A stretch of 64,000 nt of DNA, taken from NCBI RefSeq assembly GCF_034009455.1, contig NZ_CP125380.1, forward strand, positions 6,168,501 through 6,232,500. The letters are read 5' to 3'. The stretch comes from Pseudomonas sp. P5_109. GTDB lineage: Bacteria; Pseudomonadota; Gammaproteobacteria; Pseudomonadales; Pseudomonadaceae. Under the pieces are notes generated by a model. The model was not told where the DNA came from. It searched no databases and saw only the letters and a list, made by a program, of their open reading frames with translations. The position numbers and the translations under genes are program-made. Below, in pieces: positions 57,223 to 64,000 of this stretch (position 1 is its first letter; every line of letters begins with the position of its first letter).

Positions 57223-57641
57223 CAACCGAGTTGACGCGGAATACGATAGAGGTAGAACAGCACGGCGGTCGACAGCGCCAGCAGCATCAGCGGCACAGCC
57301 TCGAGACCGACGAACACCGCCAGGGCAGCGATCCAGGCCGGCAGCCCGGCGGCGAGGAATGCCGTGCGCCGCTTGGCCGCCAGACTGATCCAGGCGGCAG
57401 GTTCTTCAGGGGTATCGAGGGCTTTCTGGGTGGCGATCAGCGCGTGTTTGTAAGCACCGAAAAACTTCAGGCTGACAAACATCGAGGCAACTCCGGCGAT
57501 GAACAACGGCATCGCCAGCACCGGCAGGATGGCGTCGCTCTGGCCGAACACCGCGTTGATCACAAACAGCGGCAACAAGGCCAGTGCCAGGTATTGCCAC
57601 CAGTTGACGGACAGTCGCCGCCGCACCTGACCGCGGGTCAC
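57222..57641 (-). CDS. Unrecognised small membrane protein (139 aa)
   Basis: About four hydrophobic segments ([70 protein letters not shown]) with a basic N-terminus. I do not recognise a family. It is tightly placed: GTG start overlaps the ribA stop (GTGA) and its stop overlaps btuF (TGATG). A link to cobalamin or riboflavin metabolism is suggested only by position. Confidence 0.8.
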   Translation of the reverse strand: MTRGQVRRRLSVNWWQYLALALLPLFVINAVFGQSDAILPVLAMPLFIAGVASMFVSLKFFGAYKHALIATQKALDTPEEPAAWISLAAKRRTAFLAAGLPAWIAALAVFVGLEAVPLMLLALSTAVLFYLYRIPRQLG

Positions 57642-58255
57642 GCCCGGTCTGCCTCGCCCTGATGCTCGTTGCCCATCATGTGGTCGAGCTTGCTGGCCTT
57701 GGTCGCCAGGTAGAGTCGGTTATGCGGGTTGTGGCCGGTGTGCAGCGGCACGCGCTCGGCGACCACGATACCCATGTCGGTCAAGGCTTTGACCTTGCGC
57801 GGGTTGTTGGTCATCAGGCGCAGGGACTTCACGCCCAGGTGCTCCAGCATCGGCAGGCACATGGCGTAGTCACGCTGGTCGGCGGCAAAGCCCAGGCGCT
57901 CGTTGGCTTCAACGGTATCGGCACCACCGTCCTGCAACTCATAGGCGCGGATCTTGTTCAGCAGGCCAATGCCACGACCTTCCTGACGCAGGTAGAGCAA
58001 AACCCCACGACCTTCGCGTGCGATGGCCTGCAAGGCGGCCTCCAGTTGCGAGCCGCAGTCGCAACGCTGGCTGAACAGGGCATCGCCCGTCAAGCATTCG
58101 GAGTGCAACCGGCCGAGCACCGGGGCACCGTCGGCGATCTCACCCAGGCTCAGCACAACGTGCTCGCGGCCGGTGGCTTCATCGAGGAAGCCGTGCATGG
58201 TGAATTGCGCAAAAGGCGTTGGCAGCTTGGAAGCGGCGACAAAAACGACAGGCAC
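57638..58255 (-). CDS. ribA: GTP cyclohydrolase II
   Basis: First committed step of riboflavin synthesis from GTP. 205 residues. Zinc-binding cysteines are intact: [20 protein letters not shown] (C-x10-C-x-C). Catalytic region [45 protein letters not shown]. This functional copy contrasts with the degenerate RibA half of the RibBA protein at 62003. Confidence 0.97.
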   Translation of the reverse strand: MPVVFVAASKLPTPFAQFTMHGFLDEATGREHVVLSLGEIADGAPVLGRLHSECLTGDALFSQRCDCGSQLEAALQAIAREGRGVLLYLRQEGRGIGLLNKIRAYELQDGGADTVEANERLGFAADQRDYAMCLPMLEHLGVKSLRLMTNNPRKVKALTDMGIVVAERVPLHTGHNPHNRLYLATKASKLDHMMGNEHQGEADRA

Positions 58256-58385
58256 CGGTGTGCTCCTGATCTAAAAGTCTGAAGATTCGCAGAGCCGGCA
58301 TTGTAACAGCAGGTTCCGGAGGACGCTTAGGCTGAATTATCGGCGATAACTATCAAATAGTTTGATAACAGCCTCCATCATTCAA

Positions 58386-58475
58386 TGTGGCAGCGGGCTT
58401 GCTCGCGAAGGCGTCGTGTCAGTCGACATCAATGTTGCATGACACACCGCTTTCGCGAGCAAGCCCGCTCCCACA
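58386..58475. repeat. REP doublet (REPIN-like), GCGGGCTTGCTCGCGAA class
   Basis: TGTGGCAGCGGGCTTGCTCG and its complement; the spacer GTGTCAGTCGACATC...GCATGACACACC nearly repeats the one at 30405. Between the ribA leader and the next gene. Confidence 0.87.
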
Positions 58476-58505
58476 ATGGGTACATCATCAGCCGCAAGAA
58501 CCGGC

Positions 58506-59246
58506 TCAGTCCGAATCAAACGGATACGGCTGTTTCCAGCGCTCGAAGATCGGTTTCAGCTCGCCGCTTTTCACCAGTTGCTCCATGCGCTGATCGAACA
58601 GGGCCATCAGGCTGCGTGCCTTCGGGGTCTTGGCGAAACACAGAAACAGCGGCAATTCGGCGATATGGGTACTGCGCAACAGGGAAGGTTCCTTGGCGCG
58701 ATTGCGCACGTAATCGACTTCGGTCTGCGCATCGATGTAATAGTCGGCACGGTTGTGGATCAGCATCGACACAATGCCGGTGCGCCGCTGCACTTCAGCA
58801 AAATGCTGCACGTTAGGCAGGTAATGCTGGTAATCGTAGCCGCGAACCCACGCCAGTCGATAACTGCCCACGGTTTCCGGAGTGGGTACCGGACTGCTGG
58901 CCAGGCCCAAGGCATAGATGTGATCGGTGTCGAAGTTCCAATGGGGATAGAGCACACCCTCGGACTCGTCACGATAGGAACCGACACAGGCGTCGACCTC
59001 GCCACGTTCGGCCAGGCCCAGCGAACGCACGTAGGGCTCGGTGCGGATGTCGACCTTGACGCCCGCCGGCTCGAACACTTGGCGCAACACGTCCCAACCC
59101 AGGCCATGTCCATCTGCAGCGGTGTAGTCTTCCCAGTCTTCGCTCGCCAGATGAATCACCGATGGCGGCGTAGCGACCCCTCCGCCCGCCTGGGCAAAAG
59201 AGCAAAATATCGTGAACGCCAGCACCATCAATCCGCGTAGAGCCAT
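58506..59246 (-). CDS. Periplasmic solute-binding protein (amino-acid type)
   Basis: 246-residue family-3 substrate-binding protein, signal ending ...CSFAQA. Seen: ITADGHGLGWDVLRQVFEPAGVKVDIRTEPYVRSLGLAERGEVDACVGSYRDE, a typical binding-cleft pattern. No permease or ATPase genes adjoin it, so it may be an orphan sensor- or transport-type protein. Ligand unknown. Confidence 0.85.
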   Translation of the reverse strand: MALRGLMVLAFTIFCSFAQAGGGVATPPSVIHLASEDWEDYTAADGHGLGWDVLRQVFEPAGVKVDIRTEPYVRSLGLAERGEVDACVGSYRDESEGVLYPHWNFDTDHIYALGLASSPVPTPETVGSYRLAWVRGYDYQHYLPNVQHFAEVQRRTGIVSMLIHNRADYYIDAQTEVDYVRNRAKEPSLLRSTHIAELPLFLCFAKTPKARSLMALFDQRMEQLVKSGELKPIFERWKQPYPFDSD

Positions 59247-59282
59247 CCTTGCTTCTCCCGATTAACAGTTCTCCTGATTAAC

Positions 59283-59312
59283 GCCTGAATATCTCCGCTC
59301 AGGCGAAAAACC
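59283..59312 (-). terminator. Possible weak terminator after pgpA
   Basis: CGCCTGA and TCAGGCG form a seven-base stem overlapping the pgpA stop. No clear T-run follows on the minus strand. Confidence 0.3.
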
Positions 59313-59802
59313 ACACAAGTCCCTGCATCGCCAACCAGGCGAACACCCCGGCCAGGACATCATCGAGCATGATGCCAACGCCGCCATGCACGTGCCGGTC
59401 GATCCAGCGAATCGGCCACGGCTTGAGGATATCGAAGAAGCGGAACATCAAGAAGCCCGCCAGCAACCACTGCCAACCTTCCGGCACCAGCCACAGGGTG
59501 ATCCACATCCCGACCATTTCGTCCCAGACGATGCCTTCATGGTCGTGTACCCGCAAATCGTCAGCCACTTTGCCGCACAGCCAGAAACCGAACAACATGG
59601 TGATGCCCAGCATCAGCCAGTAACCCCAGTCCGGCAGCATCTGCCACAACGGAATAAAGGGTAGCGCAACTAACGACCCCCAAGTGCCAGGCGCCTTTGG
59701 CAAGGTGCCCGAGCCGAAGCCGAACGCCAGGAAATGCCATGGATTACGCCAGACCGACGGCGGTACGAATTCCGCCGGGACCTGTTTGGGATGATCTGTC
59801 AC
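59299..59802 (-). CDS. pgpA: Phosphatidylglycerophosphatase A
   Basis: Inner-membrane enzyme making phosphatidylglycerol. 167 residues with FGSGTLPKAPGTWGSLVALP and the catalytic RVHDHEGIVWDEMVGMWI. GTG start overlaps the thiL stop (GTGA). Last gene of the rib-nusB-thiL-pgpA unit. Confidence 0.96.
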   Translation of the reverse strand: MTDHPKQVPAEFVPPSVWRNPWHFLAFGFGSGTLPKAPGTWGSLVALPFIPLWQMLPDWGYWLMLGITMLFGFWLCGKVADDLRVHDHEGIVWDEMVGMWITLWLVPEGWQWLLAGFLMFRFFDILKPWPIRWIDRHVHGGVGIMLDDVLAGVFAWLAMQGLVWFFA

Positions 59803-60764
59803 GGTGACTCCCGAAAATGTTGATAACCCCGGGTTTGCGGGGTGATGTCTTTGCCATCGGCGTCCAGCAGCGTCACGCCCTGCCCCGTCACCACACGGCC
59901 AATCACATGGATCGGCCAGCCGTCGGCCAGCAAGAGCGGCAACTCGACGGACGGGAGTGTGAAGGCCAGGACGTAATCGTCGCCGCCGCTCAGGGCCGCC
60001 ACCTGTGCATCCGCGTGACCGAGAAAGTCGACCAGGCTCTGCGACAGCGGCAAACGTTCACGTTCGACTTCGATAGCGACCTTCGAGGCCAGCGCGATAT
60101 GCCCGCAATCAGCGAGCAGACCGTCGGAGATATCCATCGCCGAAGTGGCCTTGCCCCGCAGCGCCTGACCCAAGCCGAGTTGTGGTTGCGGTGACCAGTA
60201 ATGCGCCAGCAATGGCTCGGCAATGCTCGCTTGGGCCGTGCGCGCGCCAAGCACCAGGGGCAAGGCACCGGCGGCATTTCCCAGGTCGCCACCGACACAC
60301 AGCAGATCGCCCGGTCGCGCACCGCTGCGGGTCAACGCCAAGCCAGCCGGCACACGACCGAACACGGTCATGGTCAGGCTCAGCGGTCCATGGGTGGTGT
60401 CGCCGCCAACCAATGCCACACCGCAGCTTTGCGCCATCAGGTTCAAACCACGGGCATAGGCTTGCAACCAATCGGCGGTCACCGTCGGCAAGGTCAGGGC
60501 AAGGGTGAAGGCAACCGGGGTGGCGCCCATGGCAGCCAGGTCGCTGACGGCCACGGCCAGCGAGCGCTGACCGAGCAGAAACGGATCGCAGGGATCGGCG
60601 AAATGCACACCGGCCACCAGCGTATCGGTAGAAATCGCCATCTGCTCCCCGGGAGGAACAGCCAGCAAGGCGCAGTCATCGCCAATCCCGAGAGCAACGC
60701 CTTCGCCGCCCTGCGCACAAGGCGCGGCGGCGAAGAAATTGCGGATCAGCTCAAACTCGCCCAT
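59799..60764 (-). CDS. thiL: Thiamine-monophosphate kinase
   Basis: Phosphorylates thiamine monophosphate to the active cofactor. 321 residues; GEFELIRNFF start, metal site IGDDCALLAVPPGEQMAISTDTLVAGVHF, GGDTTHGPLSLTMTVFGRVP and AMDISDGLLADCGHIALASKV. Starts 18 bases after nusB. Feeds the TPP needed by Dxs. Confidence 0.97.
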   Translation of the reverse strand: MGEFELIRNFFAAAPCAQGGEGVALGIGDDCALLAVPPGEQMAISTDTLVAGVHFADPCDPFLLGQRSLAVAVSDLAAMGATPVAFTLALTLPTVTADWLQAYARGLNLMAQSCGVALVGGDTTHGPLSLTMTVFGRVPAGLALTRSGARPGDLLCVGGDLGNAAGALPLVLGARTAQASIAEPLLAHYWSPQPQLGLGQALRGKATSAMDISDGLLADCGHIALASKVAIEVERERLPLSQSLVDFLGHADAQVAALSGGDDYVLAFTLPSVELPLLLADGWPIHVIGRVVTGQGVTLLDADGKDITPQTRGYQHFRESP

Positions 60765-60782
60765 CGCAGTTTCAAGCGCTGG

Positions 60783-61283
60783 TTAGCGCTTGAACGCCTT
60801 CACTTCAGCTTCACGCAGACGTGGCGCCAGTTTGTCGAGCACACCGTTGACGAACTTGTGGCCGTCGGTGGAACCGAAGACCTTGGCCAGTTCGATACCT
60901 TCGTTGATCACAACGCGGTACGGCACGTCGACGCGCTTGAGCAGTTCCCAGGTGGACAGGCGCAGAACCGCCAGTTCAACCGGGTCGAGCTCTTCGATGG
61001 TCAGATCGAGGCAAGGCGTGAGTGCGGTGTCGATTTCGGTCTTGAACTGCGGAACCCCGTGAAGAATTTCGCGGAAGTAGGCGCCATCAACATCGGTGAA
61101 ATCGTTATCGACCCGGAACTGAGCTTCGATCTCGTTCAGCGACTGCTTGGCCATGTGCCATTGGTACAGCGCCTGGGTCGCGAGCTGACGGGCTTCGCGA
61201 CGCTTGACGCTTTTCGATGGCTTACCGGCATCCGCAGGCTTTGGATCGCGCGGGTTGAAACGATCGCTTTCGTCGCTAATCAC
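60783..61283 (-). CDS. nusB: Transcription antitermination factor NusB
   Basis: Binds rrn boxA RNA with NusE. 166 residues: [22 protein letters not shown] near the N-terminus and [37 protein letters not shown] at the C-terminus. GTG start overlaps the ribH stop (GTGA) and GGAGG lies just upstream. Confidence 0.97.
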   Translation of the reverse strand: MISDESDRFNPRDPKPADAGKPSKSVKRREARQLATQALYQWHMAKQSLNEIEAQFRVDNDFTDVDGAYFREILHGVPQFKTEIDTALTPCLDLTIEELDPVELAVLRLSTWELLKRVDVPYRVVINEGIELAKVFGSTDGHKFVNGVLDKLAPRLREAEVKAFKR

Positions 61284-61756
61284 TTGGCCTCCAACTGCGC
61301 CAGCAGGCTGACCATTTCCAGAGCGGACAGGGCAGCTTCGGCACCTTTGTTACCGGCCTTGGTGCCGGAACGTTCGATGGCTTGCTCGATGGAATCAACG
61401 GTCAGCACGCCGAAAGCGACCGGTACGCCGAACTCCATGGATACCTGGGCCAAGCCCTTGGTGCATTCGCCAGCCACGTATTCGAAGTGCGGAGTACCGC
61501 CACGAATGACCGCGCCCAGGGCGATGATTGCCGCGAACTCGCCCTTCTGAGCGACTTTCTGCGCAACCAGCGGGATTTCGAAGGCGCCAGGCGCACGGAT
61601 GATGGTGATGTCGCTTTCGCTTACGCCGTGGCGAACCAGGGCATCAACTGCACCGCTGACCAGGCTTTCAACGACGAAGCTGTTGAAACGGCCCACTACC
61701 AGAGCGTAGCGGCCTTTAGGGGCGATGAAGGTACCTTCGATGGTCTTCAGGGTCAT
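61280..61756 (-). CDS. ribH: 6,7-dimethyl-8-ribityllumazine synthase
   Basis: Penultimate riboflavin step. 158 residues: [66 protein letters not shown] and [27 protein letters not shown]. Followed by coupled nusB. The gap upstream to ribBA is 246 bases with a REP doublet. Confidence 0.98.
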   Translation of the reverse strand: MTLKTIEGTFIAPKGRYALVVGRFNSFVVESLVSGAVDALVRHGVSESDITIIRAPGAFEIPLVAQKVAQKGEFAAIIALGAVIRGGTPHFEYVAGECTKGLAQVSMEFGVPVAFGVLTVDSIEQAIERSGTKAGNKGAEAALSALEMVSLLAQLEAK

Positions 61757-61864
61757 TCGTTAGATCTCTTAAAGAGCCGGGACGTGTTTTCTACGCGTCC
61801 CTCAGTGATTTGTTAGCCGCGAATACAGCGCCGGAACCCGCATCGGTGTTCACTTGCAACTCGT

Positions 61865-61955
61865 TGTGGCGAGGGAGCTTGCTCCCGCTGGGCTGCCTAG
61901 CGGCCCCTCTTGTGGGCGCTGCGCACCCAAGCGGGAGCAAGCTCCCTCGCCACAG
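61865..61955. repeat. REP doublet, GTGGCGAGGGAGCTTGCT class
   Basis: TGTGGCGAGGGAGCTTGCTC and its complement, with inner GGGCTGCCTAGCGGCCC; between ribH and ribBA. It interrupts the rib gene run. Confidence 0.85.
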
Positions 61956-62002
61956 TAAATCAAACAAGCCTTAAGTGAACAACGATGCCAAAACCCGGTG
62001 TC

Positions 62003-63094
62003 TTATTCGGAGGGCACGTATTCTACAACTTCCAGATCGAAACCGGATATCGCATTAAATTTCATTGGTGCCGACATCAGGCGCATTTTGCGTACGCCCA
62101 GGTCGCGCAGAATCTGCGAACCTGCACCGACAATGCTGTAGGTGGTCGGTTTTTTCACCGCGGCGTGGTCGGCAGTTTCGCGGATATGCGCCAGCAGCAC
62201 GTCGCCATCGAGCGGGTGACCGAGCAACAGCACCACGCCGCTGCCAGCCTCGGCAACCGCAGCCATGGCGGCGCGCAGGCTCCAGCGGCCCGGTTGCTTG
62301 ACCATCAGCAGGTCGCGCAGCGGGTCCATGTTGTGCACGCGAACCAGGGTCGGTTCTTCGGCACACACATTGCCCAGGGTCAGCGCCATGTGCACGTCGC
62401 CTTCCACCGAATCACGATAGGTCACCAGGTTGAATTGGCCCAGTTCGCTGTCCAGTGGCTGCTCGGCAATCCGCTGAACGGTACGTTCGTGAATCATGCG
62501 GTAGTGAATCAGGTCGGCGATGGTGCCGATCTTGATGTCGTGTTCGGCTGCAAAAGCTTCCAGCTCGGCGCGACGGGACATGGTGCCGTCGTCGTTCATC
62601 ACTTCGCAGATCACGCCGCTCGGTTCGAAGCCGGCCATGCGCGCCAGGTCGCACGCCGCTTCGGTGTGGCCGGCGCGGGCCAGGGTGCCACCGGCCTGGG
62701 CCATCAGCGGGAAGATGTGGCCCGGGCTGACGATGTCTTCAGCCTTGGCATCACGGGCGGCGGCGGCCTGCACGGTACGCGCGCGGTCGGCGGCGGAGAT
62801 GCCGGTGGTCACACCGGTGGCCGCTTCGATCGACACGGTGAACTTGGTGCCGAAACCGGAACCGTTGCGTGGCGCCATCAACGGCAGCCTGAGCAGTTCG
62901 CAACGCTCGCGGCTCATCGGCATGCAGATCAGGCCACGGGCGTGCTTGGCCATGAAGTTGATGTGCTCGGGCTTGCAGCACTCGGCGGCCATGATCAGGT
63001 CGCCTTCGTTCTCGCGGTCTTCGTCATCCATGAGGATGACCATCTTGCCTTGGCGGATGTCTTCAACCAGTTCTTCGATGCTATTGAGCGCCAC
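62003..63094 (-). CDS. ribBA: 3,4-dihydroxy-2-butanone 4-phosphate synthase (RibBA type)
   Basis: 363 residues. The N-terminal ~200 are RibB: MVILMDDEDRENEGDLIMAAECCKPEHINFMAKHARGLICMP and RAGHTEAACDLARMAGFEPSGVICEVMNDDGTM. The C-terminal half aligns with GTP cyclohydrolase II (GQFNLVTYRDSVEGDVHMALTLG, IVGAGSQILRDLGVRKMRLMS) but lacks the zinc cysteines (VRVHNMDPLRDLL instead of the C-x10-CxC motif). It should not be a cyclohydrolase, and RibA at 57638 supplies that step. Confidence 0.95.
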   Translation of the reverse strand: MALNSIEELVEDIRQGKMVILMDDEDRENEGDLIMAAECCKPEHINFMAKHARGLICMPMSRERCELLRLPLMAPRNGSGFGTKFTVSIEAATGVTTGISAADRARTVQAAAARDAKAEDIVSPGHIFPLMAQAGGTLARAGHTEAACDLARMAGFEPSGVICEVMNDDGTMSRRAELEAFAAEHDIKIGTIADLIHYRMIHERTVQRIAEQPLDSELGQFNLVTYRDSVEGDVHMALTLGNVCAEEPTLVRVHNMDPLRDLLMVKQPGRWSLRAAMAAVAEAGSGVVLLLGHPLDGDVLLAHIRETADHAAVKKPTTYSIVGAGSQILRDLGVRKMRLMSAPMKFNAISGFDLEVVEYVPSE

Positions 63095-63124
63095 AAGGCA
63101 CCCCCTTTTTGCGAAATTTGAGCT

Positions 63125-63790
63125 TCAGGATTTGAGGTAGCCGTTTTGGGCCAGAAAGCTTTCGGTGATGGTGCTGCCGGCAGTCGGCTCTGCGGCCTTG
63201 TCGCCCAACAGCAGGCGCTCCAGGTAACGGGCCAGCAAGTCCACTTCCAGGTTCACCCGGCGACCCGGTTGATACGACGCCATGATGGTTTCGCTCAGGG
63301 TGTGCGGAATGATGGTCAGCAGGAACTCGGCGCCATCGACTGCGTTCACGGTCAGGCTGGTGCCGTCGACGGTGATCGAGCCTTTATGGGCGATGTACTT
63401 GGCCAGGTCCTTCGGCGCGCGGATGCGGAATTCCACGGCGCGCGCGTTCTCAGTACGGGCAACCACTTCGCCCACGCCATCGACGTGACCGCTGACCAGG
63501 TGTCCGCCAAGGCGAGTGGTCGGGGTCAGGGCTTTTTCCAGATTGACCGGGCTGCCGCTTTTCAGGTCGTTCATGGCGGTGCAGTCGAGGGTTTCGCGAC
63601 TGACGTCCGCCGCAAAGCCGTTGCCTGGCAACTCGACGGCAGTCAGGCACACGCCGTTGACCGCGATGCTGTCGCCCAGTTTGACGTCGCTCAGATCGAG
63701 CTTGCCGGTTTCGACGTGAACCCGCACATCACCGCCCTTTGGGGTCAATGCACGAATACTGCCGATGGATTCGATGATGCCGGTAAACAT
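63125..63790 (-). CDS. ribE: Riboflavin synthase, alpha chain
   Basis: Final riboflavin step (dismutation of two lumazines). 221 residues of two lumazine-binding repeats: MFTGIIESIGSIRALTPKGG start, SIAVNGVCLTAVE in repeat 1, GHLVSGHVDGVGEV opening repeat 2 and SITVDGTSLTVNAVD within it. Some schemes call it ribC. Located 30 bases before ribBA. Confidence 0.97.
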   Translation of the reverse strand: MFTGIIESIGSIRALTPKGGDVRVHVETGKLDLSDVKLGDSIAVNGVCLTAVELPGNGFAADVSRETLDCTAMNDLKSGSPVNLEKALTPTTRLGGHLVSGHVDGVGEVVARTENARAVEFRIRAPKDLAKYIAHKGSITVDGTSLTVNAVDGAEFLLTIIPHTLSETIMASYQPGRRVNLEVDLLARYLERLLLGDKAAEPTAGSTITESFLAQNGYLKS

Positions 63791-63837
63791 GAGGTTCTCC
63801 TCGAGAACAAAGCCAAAGCTTGCGCGATGGCCGGAAA

Positions 63838-64000
63838 TTATACGCTTGCTGCTGGCAAAGGAATGGCGATGACTCGCCAGTCATCGCCGATAGCACGAAT
63901 TTCGATGATTTTAAGCTCGGGCGCATCCTTCATTTGCGCGAGCGGCCAGTCCAGTAGTGGCCGCGCCGAGGAGCCCATGAACTTGCCGGCGATGAAGATG
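63838..64000 (-). CDS. ribD: RibD C-terminal end (bifunctional deaminase/reductase), partial
   Basis: The minus strand reads IFIAGKFMGSSARPLLDWPLAQ... PELKIIEIRAIGDDWRVIAIPLP...V and stops at 63838. This matches the reductase-domain end of RibD (K-x-MGSSARPLL). The 5' part lies beyond the window. Gene order ribD-ribE-ribBA-ribH is the usual one. Confidence 0.88.
   Translation of the reverse strand, partial: IFIAGKFMGSSARPLLDWPLAQMKDAPELKIIEIRAIGDDWRVIAIPLPAASV

Noticed and set aside
61757..63124. FMN riboswitch before ribH, ribBA or ribE
   Set aside because: The gaps are either too short (30 bases before ribBA) or filled by a REP doublet; no RFN-like conserved segments seen.
1..64000. CRISPR arrays, tRNA or rRNA genes
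   Set aside because: The repeated sequences are palindromic REP doublets without regular spacers; no tRNA cloverleaf or rRNA segment was recognised by eye.

Overview
The window is a gene-dense, GC-rich stretch of a Pseudomonas chromosome, most likely from the P. fluorescens group. The evidence is gene content and order (lipA-lipB-dacA-rlpA-mltB-rodA-mrdA-rlmH-rsfS-nadD-proA; an eatR/eutBC-to-ppa block that matches P. aeruginosa PA4021-PA4031 as I recall it; a mag operon; xseB-ispA-dxs; a rib/nusB/thiL/pgpA cluster) and many REP doublets (REPIN-like hairpins) of the kind scattered through fluorescent pseudomonads. I see no rRNA, tRNA, CRISPR array, IS element or complete prophage.

Region 1 (1-13.8 kb): cell-wall and housekeeping genes. 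A truncated lytic transglycosylase faces ldcA. A long minus-strand series follows: proA, nadD, rsfS, rlmH, mrdA (PBP2), rodA, mltB, rlpA, dacA, ybeD, lipB, lipA. It is tightly packed, with many start/stop overlaps, and ends at a strong terminator near 2.26 kb. It supplies the elongasome core (PBP2-RodA), trimming and septal murein enzymes, lipoate synthesis and ribosome-associated factors.

Region 2 (13.9-24.7 kb): 3-methyladenine glycosylase; a DedA-PAP2 fusion; an AT-richer accessory island (16.2-17.5 kb) with two unrecognised small genes and decayed copies of the 3' ends of BOTH flanking genes; a LON-domain protein; an LrgA/LrgB pair; a MaoC dehydratase; an unusual lipoprotein joining about 12 MORN repeats to a caspase-like C13 peptidase domain; an NAD(P)-binding oxidoreductase; a YceK lipoprotein; ubiX; and mpl.

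Region 3 (24.9-36.7 kb): ethanolamine catabolism. The sigma-54 activator EatR diverges from aldehyde dehydrogenase, permease eat and B12-dependent eutBC. There are two good -24/-12 promoters and a perfect inverted repeat suited to EatR binding. A GNAT enzyme, DedA protein, MtfA peptidase, ppa with its terminator, and an S24-type repressor follow.

Region 4 (37-51 kb): a YhcG-type PDDEXK nuclease, a diguanylate cyclase, the complete six-gene mag operon (a periplasmic alpha-2-macroglobulin-like system related to E. coli yfaPQSTA), and a self-inhibited Fic protein preceded by two near-identical palindromes.

Region 5 (51-64 kb): isoprenoid synthesis (xseB-ispA-dxs), cobalamin uptake (btuB, btuF), ribA, a solute-binding protein, then pgpA-thiL-nusB-ribH-ribBA-ribE and the 3' end of ribD, all on the minus strand. 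The cobalamin genes fit the B12 need of EutBC, and the rib genes supply flavin cofactors. The most novel-looking items are the tandem-scar island at 16.2-17.5 kb, the MORN-C13 lipoprotein, and the promoter architecture of the eat/eut and fic loci.
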